Assembly: GCA_049585795.1 (NCBI GenBank)
Contig: JBAVAQ010000112.1
Span: 137,463-201,462 of the forward strand
Length of the DNA stretch: 64,000 nucleotides
DNA from: JABDBE01 sp049585795
GTDB lineage: Bacteria > Acidobacteriota > Terriglobia > Terriglobales > Acidobacteriaceae
Direction: 5' to 3'
The notes under the pieces were generated by a model, which was not told where the DNA came from, ran no database searches, and was given only the letters and a program-made list of their open reading frames with translations. Of this stretch, positions 23,632 to 32,431 are shown in pieces. Position 1 is the first letter of the stretch, and each line of letters begins with the position of its first letter. The translations under genes and the position numbers were made by a program.

Positions 23632-24876
23632 ATGCCAGTATCCATGCTCGTTCGTTGTGAAAAGTGCGGTTACGAGAACTTCCCGCAACATCGTTTTTGC
23701 GGGATGTGCGCGGCGGAATTGCGCCTTCCGGGCCCGGGCGGGAGTCAGCCAGCGCCTTCGCCGGCGCGAGTCTCCGCACCCGCAGGCTCCAGGCCAGTCT
23801 CCCCGCCGCCAGTTTCCCCGCGCGCAGTTTCTGCAATCCCTGCACCTCCGCCAAGGGAAAAGAAAGAGGAAGCAGTCACACAGAAAGTCAGCGGGCCATC
23901 GTTTCTCGGCTTGGGGAGTGAACCGGCCGACAGTTCGACAAACCTCAGCTACCTGCTGGAAGATGAACCACCACAGCACCGCGTCCGGAATTTTATGCTG
24001 ATTGTATTGTTCGCCGCGCTTGCAGTGCCGGCCTGGCATTGGCGGCAGGATTTGCGCGTGGTAGCGGGGCGATTTCTTAGTAGTCCGCCGCCACTTGGCA
24101 GTAGCAGCACTAACGGCAGCCAGGGCGGGAATTCCGAATCATCAGCGGCCGCATCGAGTTCGCAAGCAGCTCCGGCAACCGGCACCACTGTGGGCGGCCA
24201 GGTTCAGCCGCCGGCCCAAGCGCCGGCTGGTCAGTCCAACAATCCGGCCGGCAGTCAGGCGCCGACAGCGCAGACGCCGCTTGCAGCGCCTCCTGCGGCG
24301 ACGGGTTCAACTCAGTCTCCGCAGGCGAGCCAGCCCCCTTCGGATCAATCCCAGGGAGGTCAGTCTTCGGCAGAACAGTCTCCCGGAAATCAGTCTTCAA
24401 CGGGTCAGGCGCCAGGAGTTCAGTCGCAAACAGAGCAGTCACAGCCGTCAAATGCATCGCAAGCCGGTAATCCGGCTTCGGGCACTGCTGCCAAGCCCGA
24501 TGATTCCGGAGAGACAGCGGTTGCGAATCAGGCCGCACCGGAGCGCAAGACAGTCAAGGCCCAGTCCACGGTAGAAGACCTGGAGGCCGAAGGCGAAAAG
24601 TATCTCTACGGAAACGGAGTGCCGGAAAACTGCACGCGGGCGAGGACAAGTCTGCTGGCTGCGGCGCAGCGCTCGAGCGCGCTGGCGCAAAATGTTCTGG
24701 GCACGATGTACGCGACCGGCCACTGCGCCACTCGCGATCTCCCCACCGCTTATCGCTGGTTCTCGCGCTCGCTGCGCAAGGACCCAAGCAATACCCGTAT
24801 CGAGGAAGACTTGAAGGTCCTGTGGAACCAGATGACGCCCCAGGAAAGAGACTTGGCTCTGCGCGACCTGCGGTGA
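23632..24876 (+). CDS. zinc-ribbon and Sel1-repeat membrane protein (414 aa)
   Basis: The protein starts with a zinc ribbon, CEKCGYEN and then CGMC. A proline-rich stretch follows, then one transmembrane helix near residue 125 (FMLIVLFAALAVPAWHW). Next is a long low-complexity region of about 180 residues rich in Ser, Gln, Pro and Ala, and finally a C-terminal Sel1-like pair (GEKYLYGNGVPENCTRARTS, LGTMYATGHCATRDLPTAYRW). This resembles Sel1-type membrane proteins that sense or assemble partners, with a disordered spacer. The ATG at 23632 is one of two in-frame choices, with no strong ribosome site for either. Function unknown. Confidence 0.75.
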   Translation: MPVSMLVRCEKCGYENFPQHRFCGMCAAELRLPGPGGSQPAPSPARVSAPAGSRPVSPPPVSPRAVSAIPAPPPREKKEEAVTQKVSGPSFLGLGSEPADSSTNLSYLLEDEPPQHRVRNFMLIVLFAALAVPAWHWRQDLRVVAGRFLSSPPPLGSSSTNGSQGGNSESSAAASSSQAAPATGTTVGGQVQPPAQAPAGQSNNPAGSQAPTAQTPLAAPPAATGSTQSPQASQPPSDQSQGGQSSAEQSPGNQSSTGQAPGVQSQTEQSQPSNASQAGNPASGTAAKPDDSGETAVANQAAPERKTVKAQSTVEDLEAEGEKYLYGNGVPENCTRARTSLLAAAQRSSALAQNVLGTMYATGHCATRDLPTAYRWFSRSLRKDPSNTRIEEDLKVLWNQMTPQERDLALRDLR

Positions 24877-24931
24877 TAAAAGGGTGATCCACACTGGTGA
24901 AGCCATCCCCGTTCTGCCTGAGGAGCAACAG

Positions 24932-25003
24932 CAGATTCCTCGCTTCGCTCGGAATGACAATTTGACCGTTGGGAATGGCAATTTTACCGTCGGGAATGAC
25001 AAC
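24932..25003. repeat. dispersed 'CTCGGAATGACAA' repeat with tandem tail
   Basis: GATTCCTCGCTTCGCTCGG then AATGACAATTT, followed by two further imperfect units (TTGGGAATGGCAATTTTACC, TCGGGAATGACAAC). Between convergent genes. Confidence 0.5.
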
Positions 25004-25027
25004 GGTTGATGCCGCGATATTTTGCAA

Positions 25028-26803
25028 CTAACGAAAGTTCACCGCAAGCGGTGCAGATACGCTGCCAATTCTCCCACTCAGATTATCTCGGACTACAAAA
25101 CGTACTTCGTAAATGCCGGGGGAGAGTTCCAGGGCATTCTTGTAGATCATTCCCTCAGCTTTGATCTTGGGCAACGCGGAATCGGGGATTGCGCCCGTGA
25201 CGGTCTGCGCGGCATCGGCCGGAGAGGCGCCAGCTTTGGTAATCTGGGCGATGAAATCGATATCGAAGCGGTTGTTGTCTCCTTCATCGATGACGCTGTT
25301 AGCGGGCACGTGCAGCGCGAATGCGATTTTCTTCTTGTCACCCTCGGGCACCGGTGGCTGCCACTCGAGTGTGACTGGAACTGCGGTGCTGTCGAAGGGA
25401 GAGCTCAAGGCGAAGTCGATGTCGGCTTTGCGGGTCAAGTCGGGATCGATGGTGGCGTTGGTCACCAGGAACCCGGTGCGCGCGTGTACTTCCACGTCGG
25501 TGTGGGCAACCTGCACTTGCAGTTTCCGCCAGCCCGGCTTGGTGTCGTGGTGATCGGCGTAGTAGCCAAGCAGATAGTACGAAGAAGAATCGTCGGCTGC
25601 GCGCTTGAACTCGGCGGCCAGATCATTGTTGTTGTAATACGCTCGCCCCCCCGTCATCTCAGCGAAATTCTTAAGGCTCGTGAGCGTGGAAGTCTGCAAT
25701 GCGCTTCTGCCCACAACGGCGTCGGTGAATCCAGGACCGCTAAGGTCGCCGGAAAAAGTTGGATCTGCCGTGGGCGAGGTTCCAACCAGGCCACGAACAT
25801 CCAGCGGATAAACCGACACCTGCGCATGGTTCAATGCCTGCAGGGTGCGTTCGTAGAGCAGCGACAGATTCCCTCCCGGAACCGCGGACGGAGAATCTAG
25901 CATGAAGGGAAAACTCCCGGTTGCCCAGATCAAGGATTTCCTTCCCGGAATGCCGGAAAGCGAAAGGGCAATCGCGAGAAAGGCTTTCATGGTGTCTTCG
26001 ATGGCGCGTTGCTGCTGAAATTGGCCCTCGACTGCGTCGGCATTGAGAATGAACTGGCGCAACCTCGACCCCGGATCGGCTCCGGGCGCGATGCCTCCGG
26101 TGAGTTCGCTGGGTTGGGCTTCGAGGGTCGCTAAAGCCTTGCCGTCGGCGCCGAATGTCTCCATCGACGTCAGTTCCCCGCCGGCTTTCTTGAGTGCGGC
26201 TATGAGCGTGGCGGGATCGCTGTTGAGCCCGCCGAGCACCTTGACTCCTTTGCTGCTGATGACCACGAGGCCGAGGCTGTGCGCAGAATCCAGCGAGTTC
26301 GCCAGATACTTGATCAACGCCTTGCGCCCGGTTGCCTGATCGAGAAACGGAGTGTTGATGGTATCCAACGCAATGACCGTAATCGCGACCGGCTGCTGCC
26401 CGTTGACAGGCAGGTTGCTGAACGTGCCCGGCGGATTTGTAGGTAATGCCGGGCGCGAAGTGGTGGCGGTTATTTCTTCGAACGTGTTAATCCGCTGCTG
26501 CTTGCCGTTTTCGAGAATCTTGAAATCTTTCTTAGTCAGGTTGTGAACATGGTTGCCGGATTTGTCGGTGACCACGGCTGGGACCAGCACGATGACCGCC
26601 TCCGACTTGAACTTAAGCAGCCGCTCGTCGCTGGCGTGGGGCGATGAGTGGTCGTCGGTGCTGGGAGCGCTCACTGGCGCAGACGGATTTCCGGGCTTTC
26701 CGGTGAAGGGATCTGTGCCCTGCTGGCCAAGGCTTTGAGCCCATGCATTGAGCGACACAAGGCCAACCCAGGAGAAGAAAAGCAATGATCGGCGCCAGTT
26801 CAT
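25028..26803 (-). CDS. VWFA-related secreted protein (TIGR03436-like)
   Basis: A 591-residue secreted protein with signal peptide (MNWRRSLLFFSWVGLVSLNAWA). It matches the VWFA-related family that is almost confined to Acidobacteria. A typical N-terminal segment VVTDKSGNHVHNLTKKDFKILENGKQQ is followed by a von Willebrand factor A-type domain (VAITVIALDTINTPF) and later segments such as NLSLLYERTLQALNHAQVSVYPLDVRGL. No clear metal-binding DxSxS motif is present, as is usual in the family. AGGAGC precedes the ATG. Its function is unknown. It is a standalone gene. Confidence 0.9.
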   Translation of the reverse strand: MNWRRSLLFFSWVGLVSLNAWAQSLGQQGTDPFTGKPGNPSAPVSAPSTDDHSSPHASDERLLKFKSEAVIVLVPAVVTDKSGNHVHNLTKKDFKILENGKQQRINTFEEITATTSRPALPTNPPGTFSNLPVNGQQPVAITVIALDTINTPFLDQATGRKALIKYLANSLDSAHSLGLVVISSKGVKVLGGLNSDPATLIAALKKAGGELTSMETFGADGKALATLEAQPSELTGGIAPGADPGSRLRQFILNADAVEGQFQQQRAIEDTMKAFLAIALSLSGIPGRKSLIWATGSFPFMLDSPSAVPGGNLSLLYERTLQALNHAQVSVYPLDVRGLVGTSPTADPTFSGDLSGPGFTDAVVGRSALQTSTLTSLKNFAEMTGGRAYYNNNDLAAEFKRAADDSSSYYLLGYYADHHDTKPGWRKLQVQVAHTDVEVHARTGFLVTNATIDPDLTRKADIDFALSSPFDSTAVPVTLEWQPPVPEGDKKKIAFALHVPANSVIDEGDNNRFDIDFIAQITKAGASPADAAQTVTGAIPDSALPKIKAEGMIYKNALELSPGIYEVRFVVRDNLSGRIGSVSAPLAVNFR

Positions 26804-26996
26804 GAGTCGCTCCTGGTCAGGATCAGAGTTTTTTTCTGAATGCCCTGATTGCCGGCCAACGAAGGCATACGGTGGAGAAGATGGGTTGGTGCCGAGATTT
26901 GGTTTGCGTTCTTAGTCGCCGCATGACTGTTCTTTTCGAGCCGACTGGATTTTAGCACGGGGCTGTTCGGCTAGCGGCGCTGGCGTGTCTCTGGCA

Positions 26997-27025
26997 GCGC
27001 AGGCCTCCATCGTGGAGGCCTGCGC
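26997..27025. repeat. perfect 13-bp inverted repeat
   Basis: GCGCAGGCCTCCA-TCG-TGGAGGCCTGCGC between the VWFA start and the end of the next gene. No T run on either side, so it is a hairpin rather than a clear terminator. Confidence 0.7.
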
Positions 27026-27057
27026 CAAGATTTGCGGCCTAAGGATCGGGACGAAGC

Positions 27058-27426
27058 CTAATTGTGCTTGTCCCTGTAGATGCCTCGGCTCAAGCGATTC
27101 TGCTGTCGATTAATTCCTCTTTGCTCCGCCTTGGTGAGGTGGCCATTGTGCGCGGCCACGTCCCGTTTCTCGCGATTTTGCACGCTGGCTTCGCGCTTCT
27201 CCAGATTGCTGGTTTCCCCGGGGCTCAAGGAACCGCTCTTAACGCCGTTGGCGATGCGATTCTGCTGGTTGGCTTCGCGACCGTTTACCTGATTCACCCG
27301 AGGATGGCCCGGGTCGACTACGCCGGGTCCGGCGCCCGAGGTTGCGGTTTGAGCAATGGCGGAGCCGACGAACATCAAGCTTGCGATTGCCAGGATCAAA
27401 AGCAAGTTCGAGAGTTGGTTGATCAT
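27058..27426 (-). CDS. small secreted protein of unknown function (122 aa)
   Basis: A signal peptide (MINQLSNLLLILAIASLMFVGSAIA) is followed by a very polar mature part, rich in Asn, Gln and Arg: VNQVNGREANQQNRIANGVKSG, LEKREASVQNREKRDVAAHNGH, ISRQQNRLSR. The repeated N(x)REAxxQNRI pattern, spaced about 25 residues, suggests helical repeats. Similar short proteins occur in soil bacteria, but their role is unknown. The ATG at 27426 was preferred over the GTG at 27441. The ribosome site is weak. Confidence 0.65.
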   Translation of the reverse strand: MINQLSNLLLILAIASLMFVGSAIAQTATSGAGPGVVDPGHPRVNQVNGREANQQNRIANGVKSGSLSPGETSNLEKREASVQNREKRDVAAHNGHLTKAEQRGINRQQNRLSRGIYRDKHN

Positions 27427-27681
27427 ATTGGTGTAAACCACTGTTAAAAATAATAGTTCGCTGCTTTCCAGTTCGGCGAGTTACGAAGGTGATGTGCGGT
27501 TGGTTACGGCTGAATCGATGTTTTCGCGTTTTGCCTATTCCGTCCAGTTCTTGGACAGCTTCGCGCCTACAGATTTTGTGATTCGTTTGTCAGGTGATTT
27601 TCACAATAAGTTGACACCTTCGTGTCAAGTTTGTCGCTTCTATAGATGAGACTCGAAGAAACGTTGGCACGGGGAGGCTTT

Positions 27682-27972
27682 ATGGATACGAATTATCTGG
27701 TCTTATGCGGGATGGTCTGGGCCCAGTTCGGGCAGGAGTCCGCAGGGCGCGAACTGATTCGGGCGCTAGCTTCATCGGACGAGATAGTGCGGGTGCTGGC
27801 GCGGACCATGCTGGAGCAGGCCGGCGGAAGCTCGAAAGAGTTGATCGGACAGGCGCTGGCTGAGGATGAGATATCCGCCGGTATGGCCAGCCTGTGCGGG
27901 TTTGAGCAAGGTCAGCGGTCGACGCTCCGGGGGTGGGATCGGAGCGTTTGGCACGAGGGGGCTTGGGCGTAA
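27682..27972 (+). CDS. small HEAT-like helical protein (96 aa)
   Basis: The ATG at 27682 has GGGGAGG four bases before it. An earlier ATG at 27646 has none. The protein is helical: residues 8-70 look like two or three helix pairs (GMVWAQFGQESAGRELIRALAS, DEIVRVLARTMLEQAGG, KELIGQALAEDEI), the pattern of HEAT-like repeats. The end is less regular (STLRGWDRSVWHEG). It converges with acs and is of unknown function. Confidence 0.5.
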   Translation: MDTNYLVLCGMVWAQFGQESAGRELIRALASSDEIVRVLARTMLEQAGGSSKELIGQALAEDEISAGMASLCGFEQGQRSTLRGWDRSVWHEGAWA

Positions 27973-28014
27973 GAACTGAAAATCAGATGTCAGTTCCTGG
28001 TTCTCAGTTCTCGG

Positions 28015-29991
28015 TTACGCTTCTTCGCTCTCGGTTAATTTTGAGATCACGTTGAAATCTTCCAGCGTGGTCATGTCGCCTTTGACTTCCCCGCTGGTTG
28101 CGAGTTCACGGAGCAGACGGCGCATGATTTTGCCGCTGCGCGTCTTGGGGAGCATGTCGGTGAAGCGGATATCGTCGGGCTTGGCCATGGCGCCGATTTC
28201 TTTCGCGACCCAGCGCCGTAGTTCTTCTTTCAGCTCCGGCGTGGGCACACGGCCTTGTTGAAGTGTGACGAAGGCTGAGATGGCTTGGCCTTTGAGGTCG
28301 TCTGGACGTCCGACTACCGCGGCTTCCGCCACCGCTTCGTGCGCGACTAAGGCGGATTCTACTTCCATGGTGCTCAAGCGGTGTCCGGAGACGTTGATAA
28401 CGTCGTCGACACGGCCCATGATCCAGAAATAGCCGTCTTTGTCTTTGCGCGCGCCGTCGCCGGTGAAGTATGCGCCCGGAATTTGCGACCAGTACTGCTT
28501 CACGTAGCGATCGGGATCGCCGTAGATGGTGCGAAGCATGCCCGGCCAGGGCTGGCGGATAATCAAGTATCCCCCCGAGCCGTCGGGCACCGGTTTGCCG
28601 TCCATGTCGACGACCTCAGGCACGACGCCGGGAAACGGGCGCGTGGCCGAACCCGGCTTGGCTCCTACTGCGCCGGGCAGAGGCGTGATCATGATGTTTC
28701 CGGTCTCCGTCTGCCACCAGGTGTCGACGATGGGGCACTTTTCGTGACCGATGACTTCGCGATACCACATCCAGGCCTCGGGATTGATTGGCTCTCCGAC
28801 GGTGCCGAGCAAGCGGAGGCTATCGAGACGGTGCTTTCTGGGCCACTGTTCTCCCCACTTGATAAAAGTGCGAATCGCGGTGGGTGCCGTATATAGGATG
28901 TTCACCTGATGGCGGTCGATGATGCTCCAGAAGCGATCCGGCTCGGGGCAGTTGGGCGCGCCTTCGTACATCAGGCTGGTAGCGCCATTTTGCAGCGGGC
29001 CGTAGACGATGTAGCTGTGGCCGGTGACCCATCCGATGTCCGCCGTACACCAGTATGTGTCTTCTTCTTTGAGATCGAATACCCACTTCGTCGTGATGTA
29101 CGTTCCGACGGAATACCCGCCCGTAGTGTGAACAACCCCTTTGGGTTTCCCGGTCGTGCCTGAGGTGTAGAGAATATACAGCGGGTGCTCGGCGTCGAGC
29201 GGTTCGGCTGGGCATTCGTCGGAAACCGAAGCCATCAGCTCGTGCCACCAGTGATCGCGTCCGGCTTGCAGATGGATTGGCGATCCGGTGCGCTTATAAA
29301 CGACGACATACTTTACCGAGGGACAGGACTTTAGCGCTTCTTCGACGGCGGGAAATAGCTTGACTTCGGCGCCGCGGCGATAGGAGCCGTCCTGCGTGAT
29401 CACGGCGACGGCTTGCGAGTCATGGATGCGATCGACGAGAGCGTTGGCAGCAAATCCGCCGAAGACGACAGTGTGTGGCGATCCAATGCGGGCGCAGGCC
29501 AGCATGGCGATGGGAAGCTCGGGAGTCATTCCCATGTAGATCGCGACCCGGTCGCCTTTCTTGACTCCAAGCGACTTCAGAACATTGGCGAATTTCTGCA
29601 CTTCGCGATGCAGTTGCTGATAAGTGAGCGTGCGCACCTCGCCAGGTTCGCTCTCCCAGATGAGCGCGGCTTTGTTCTTGCGCCAGGTTTGCACGTGGCG
29701 ATCGAGACAGTTGTAGGACAAATTGATCTGGCCGCCAACGAACCACTTAGCCCAGGGGTTGTTCCATTCTAAAACCTTGTCCCACTTCTTAAACCAATGC
29801 AGTTCCTGCGCGATCCCTCCCCAGAACTTTTCCGGATGCTCGACGGATTCGCGATAAATGCGTTCGTAGTCTTCCAGGCTCTTGATGTGCGCTTGCTCGC
29901 GGAAATGCTCGGGAGGCTCAAAACTGCGCTGTTCCTGCAAGACAGAATCAATGGTGGTTTCGGAAGTGGGGATGGAAGCCTTCTCGGCCAT
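28015..29991 (-). CDS. acs: acetyl-CoA synthetase
   Basis: A 658-residue AMP-forming ligase that activates acetate to acetyl-CoA. The expected motifs are present: YTSGTTGKPKGVVHTTGGY, WWQTETG, the GRVDDVINVSGHRL hinge and the C-terminal PKTRSGKIMRRLLRE carrying the regulatory lysine that is acetylated in other bacteria. Start at 29991 (MAEKASIP), where GAGGAA lies 7 bases upstream. Probably monocistronic; acetylation regulation would need an acetyltransferase elsewhere, though a GNAT-fold protein lies nearby at 30.7-31.6 kb. Confidence 0.97.
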   Translation of the reverse strand: MAEKASIPTSETTIDSVLQEQRSFEPPEHFREQAHIKSLEDYERIYRESVEHPEKFWGGIAQELHWFKKWDKVLEWNNPWAKWFVGGQINLSYNCLDRHVQTWRKNKAALIWESEPGEVRTLTYQQLHREVQKFANVLKSLGVKKGDRVAIYMGMTPELPIAMLACARIGSPHTVVFGGFAANALVDRIHDSQAVAVITQDGSYRRGAEVKLFPAVEEALKSCPSVKYVVVYKRTGSPIHLQAGRDHWWHELMASVSDECPAEPLDAEHPLYILYTSGTTGKPKGVVHTTGGYSVGTYITTKWVFDLKEEDTYWCTADIGWVTGHSYIVYGPLQNGATSLMYEGAPNCPEPDRFWSIIDRHQVNILYTAPTAIRTFIKWGEQWPRKHRLDSLRLLGTVGEPINPEAWMWYREVIGHEKCPIVDTWWQTETGNIMITPLPGAVGAKPGSATRPFPGVVPEVVDMDGKPVPDGSGGYLIIRQPWPGMLRTIYGDPDRYVKQYWSQIPGAYFTGDGARKDKDGYFWIMGRVDDVINVSGHRLSTMEVESALVAHEAVAEAAVVGRPDDLKGQAISAFVTLQQGRVPTPELKEELRRWVAKEIGAMAKPDDIRFTDMLPKTRSGKIMRRLLRELATSGEVKGDMTTLEDFNVISKLTESEEA

Positions 29992-30089
29992 GGGCGGTTC
30001 CTCGGGCGTTGTAGACTGCGGCAAAGCTAAGCCGCATCGCATTCTACAGCGGATGGGGGGTTTTGTCTGTAGCGCGCCAGCGGTGCTCC

Positions 30090-30524
30090 TTACTGCAAGT
30101 CAAGGAACTTGCGACGGTCTTCTTCCGAGGGGATCGGGCAGGAATCGTACTTGCCGAAGATACGGTACCGGTTTTGCGCGACCAGATTATAGCCCCAGTT
30201 TCTCACCCACAAAGGCACAAGCCGCAGTGCTCCACCGAGAGCGGCCCATACACCACCGAGCTCCCGCAAAGCCACAACTGCGGCGTCGGACCGCGACGCT
30301 ATACGCTCCTCGGACAGGGCGTAGTTCAGCACGACGTACATGGTGTCGAGGTCGTTCGGAGAGGCGTTGTGCCGACGCAGGATCTCAGCCGCAAATTGGC
30401 TTTGCAACGAGGCAAAGCGAAAGCGGTCCTTTCGATCGCGCTTCAGAATGAACTGAACCAGGCGGTTGCAGAGGCCGCAAACGCCGTCGTAGAGAATGAT
30501 CGGGTTGGGGGCGGAGACGGGCAT
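30090..30524 (-). CDS. DCC-family thiol-disulfide oxidoreductase (DUF393)
   Basis: A 144-residue protein starting PNPIILYDGVCGLCNRLVQF: the DxxCxxC motif that names the DCC family. RFASLQSQFAAEIL and WAALGGALRLVPLWVRNWGYNLVAQNRYRIFG follow, typical of DUF393. Members are predicted thioredoxin-fold redox proteins, and some may be membrane-associated through the C-terminal hydrophobic segment. Substrate unknown. It is transcribed in the same direction as acs and just upstream of it, so the two may share a transcript. Confidence 0.85.
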   Translation of the reverse strand: MPVSAPNPIILYDGVCGLCNRLVQFILKRDRKDRFRFASLQSQFAAEILRRHNASPNDLDTMYVVLNYALSEERIASRSDAAVVALRELGGVWAALGGALRLVPLWVRNWGYNLVAQNRYRIFGKYDSCPIPSEEDRRKFLDLQ

Positions 30525-30620
30525 CCTGCCTCATCTCCATGCTACGCCAACGACGTGAAGGGCTGAGAACTGCCCAGGCGGAATGCCTTGAAGCATCACG
30601 GACTGATTCGCTTTGTAGGG

Positions 30621-30681
30621 GTCCTTCGACTTCGCCAGTCGGTTCGCCTTGCGAACCGACTGGCTACGCTCAGTATGACAG
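30621..30681. repeat. dispersed 'TCCTTCGACTTCGCCAG...ATGACA' repeat with internal hairpin
   Basis: GTCCTTCGACTTCGCCAGTCGG, TTCGCC, then GCGAACCGACTGGC, ending CAGTATGACAG: CCAGTCGGTTCGC pairs with GCGAACCGACTGG. It belongs to the same class as the elements at 19079 and 63914. Confidence 0.55.
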
Positions 30682-30692
30682 AGATAGGGAAA

Positions 30693-31613
30693 TCAGCGGC
30701 CGTTGCCGGTTTTGCGTTTCATCTCGGGCACGTAGTCTTCGACTTCTGCTTTTTCCAGCAGATAAACGCCGGGGCCCTGCTGGCCTCGAACCGTTCGGCA
30801 GAATTCCGCCACGAAGAATCCCGCATTGAAAGCTTCGGTGAACGCCCATCGGGTGTGCAGACGCCAGTCCCAAGCCAGAGCAGGATCTTTTCGTTCGACG
30901 TCGCCGATGTCGGTGGGGATCTCAATCGCAATTCGTTGACGATTGACGGCATCGGAAAGATCGGTGCGGGACGGCTTGCCATCGCCATTGAATTGGATCA
31001 AGGGAGTCAAGGTAGACAGCGCGTCAAGGACCTCCGCGCGACGGTCTTTTCCTTGCAGGCGGGCCTGCACGCGGCGGCTCGCCAGTGGCCACGTGACCCA
31101 CAGACGATCCGTGCCATTGCGGTGCAGAACGCTGGATGTTTCCGGACCGTAAAAATCGACTTTGTAATTGTCCGATACCACTCCCAGTTTGGTGAAATTC
31201 AAGTGGGCGTTTCTGCTCTGCAGGGGATCGAAGGTCCAGGTCATTTCACCAATGTTGGTTCGACCATCGTCTATGCGAAGCGCCAGAACTCGCTCACGCT
31301 GCGCCAGTTTCAAGTTGTAGCCCAGCCGCGAATTTCGATAGGGTTCGCGCACCGCCAGCATGTGCGAGTGGACAATCAAACGACCGTCCTCCAAACCTAG
31401 AAAGCCGAAGGCAAAGCCGACCAGCTTTGTGCCGTCGAAAGCGCCCACCCAGATGCTTCCCGCCTCCTTAGTGGCGATGGCGAGGGTCAGCGGCGTGGTG
31501 TCGAGGTCGGAAAGACGCCACACTTCCCTTTCGACCTCCTCCGCTTGTTTCAGGTCTTCAAAGCTCTGCAAGTCCCGAATCGTGAGCGCCGATTTGGATT
31601 TCGTTTCGAGCAT
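30693..31613 (-). CDS. GNAT-fold acetyltransferase, COG3375-like
   Basis: A 306-residue protein with an N-terminal GNAT-like half (WVGAFDGTKLVGFAFGFLGLEDGRLIVHSHMLAVREPYRNSRLGYNLKLAQRE) whose RNSRLGYNLK segment resembles the acetyl-CoA-binding loop, and a C-terminal half ending in a basic tail (EMKRKTGNGR). The segments MTWTFDPLQSRNAHLNFTKLG and ADRLWVTWPL are characteristic of COG3375, a group often found near menaquinone-linked enolase-superfamily genes in other organisms. No such partner is here. Substrate unknown. Confidence 0.75.
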   Translation of the reverse strand: MLETKSKSALTIRDLQSFEDLKQAEEVEREVWRLSDLDTTPLTLAIATKEAGSIWVGAFDGTKLVGFAFGFLGLEDGRLIVHSHMLAVREPYRNSRLGYNLKLAQRERVLALRIDDGRTNIGEMTWTFDPLQSRNAHLNFTKLGVVSDNYKVDFYGPETSSVLHRNGTDRLWVTWPLASRRVQARLQGKDRRAEVLDALSTLTPLIQFNGDGKPSRTDLSDAVNRQRIAIEIPTDIGDVERKDPALAWDWRLHTRWAFTEAFNAGFFVAEFCRTVRGQQGPGVYLLEKAEVEDYVPEMKRKTGNGR

Positions 31614-31810
31614 TGCAAAGAATTGCAGGCGAAGGCGAACAATATACGCGAGAAGTTGCGCTTGCGCCAGCGAGACGTAGCCGGCATGTCGTTGGCACAG
31701 GATGTGTCCGGTTGGATTAGCAAGATTTGTGGGCGGTGGAAGTCAGGGGATCATGGGCAGCATGATCTCTTAACGCCGCCATGAAGCGGGCGATGCCGGT
31801 GCCGCGGTGA

Positions 31811-32206
31811 TTAAATGATTCGTAAGCTCACGACATGAAACAACTCGCCATTCATGTAACCGCTTATTGAAACCCGATGTCCTTCGTAATCTCGCACTGC
31901 CTCCGGATTCTCGAGTGCAGTCGAAGTTTGAGTTCCGTCTTCAACAATGACAGCTTTTCCTTTTCGGGCAAGACAGAGGTCTATGGAATCGGCCGGGGCT
32001 GGCGGCTGGGGAGGGGGCGGCGGGGACCCTGGGGGTAGGACCGGAGGCGGGGGAGGGGGCGGCGCAGGAACCGAACAGCCGATCGTCCCATAGATCGTGG
32101 TTTCCGCCGTTTCCTTCTTCTTTTTTTCGCGAGCACCGGACACTGCCGCCAATAGCATCAACAAGATCAACATCGCGACAGTGGACATTGCCAGTGTTTT
32201 TCTCAT
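31811..32206 (-). CDS. secreted Pro-rich protein (131 aa)
   Basis: The ATG at 32206 has GGGAGG 8 bases upstream. The first 25 residues (MRKTLAMSTVAMLILLMLLAAVSGA) are a signal peptide, followed by REKKKKETAETT and a proline-rich stretch of about 25 residues (VPAPPPPPPPVLPPG, PPPPPQPP). A short C-terminal domain follows (VRDYEGHRVSISGYMNGELFHVVSLRII), a beta-strand-rich end. Function unknown. Confidence 0.6.
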   Translation of the reverse strand: MRKTLAMSTVAMLILLMLLAAVSGAREKKKKETAETTIYGTIGCSVPAPPPPPPPVLPPGSPPPPPQPPAPADSIDLCLARKGKAVIVEDGTQTSTALENPEAVRDYEGHRVSISGYMNGELFHVVSLRII

Positions 32207-32431
32207 GCTCGAATCCTCCCAGTAAAATGGCGGATCACCGCACAAACAAGCACTTTATATCATACCCGGTTGCGCCAATAACCGTGGTTTCCGAAGGGAA
32301 TCGATGGTAAGAATGTGCCTTTCGAGTTAACCCGATTTTCTTCGGAAATTTGTATGCTCGTCCGCCCGCCACCGCTCGTACAGTCCGAAACCTAAGTCGG
32401 AGGCCACGAGCTCGGTCCCCGAGTCCAAGAA

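Noticed and set aside
24110..24538. Minus-strand frames opposite the zinc-ribbon/Sel1 gene
   Set aside because: They mirror the low-complexity spacer and are not credible proteins.
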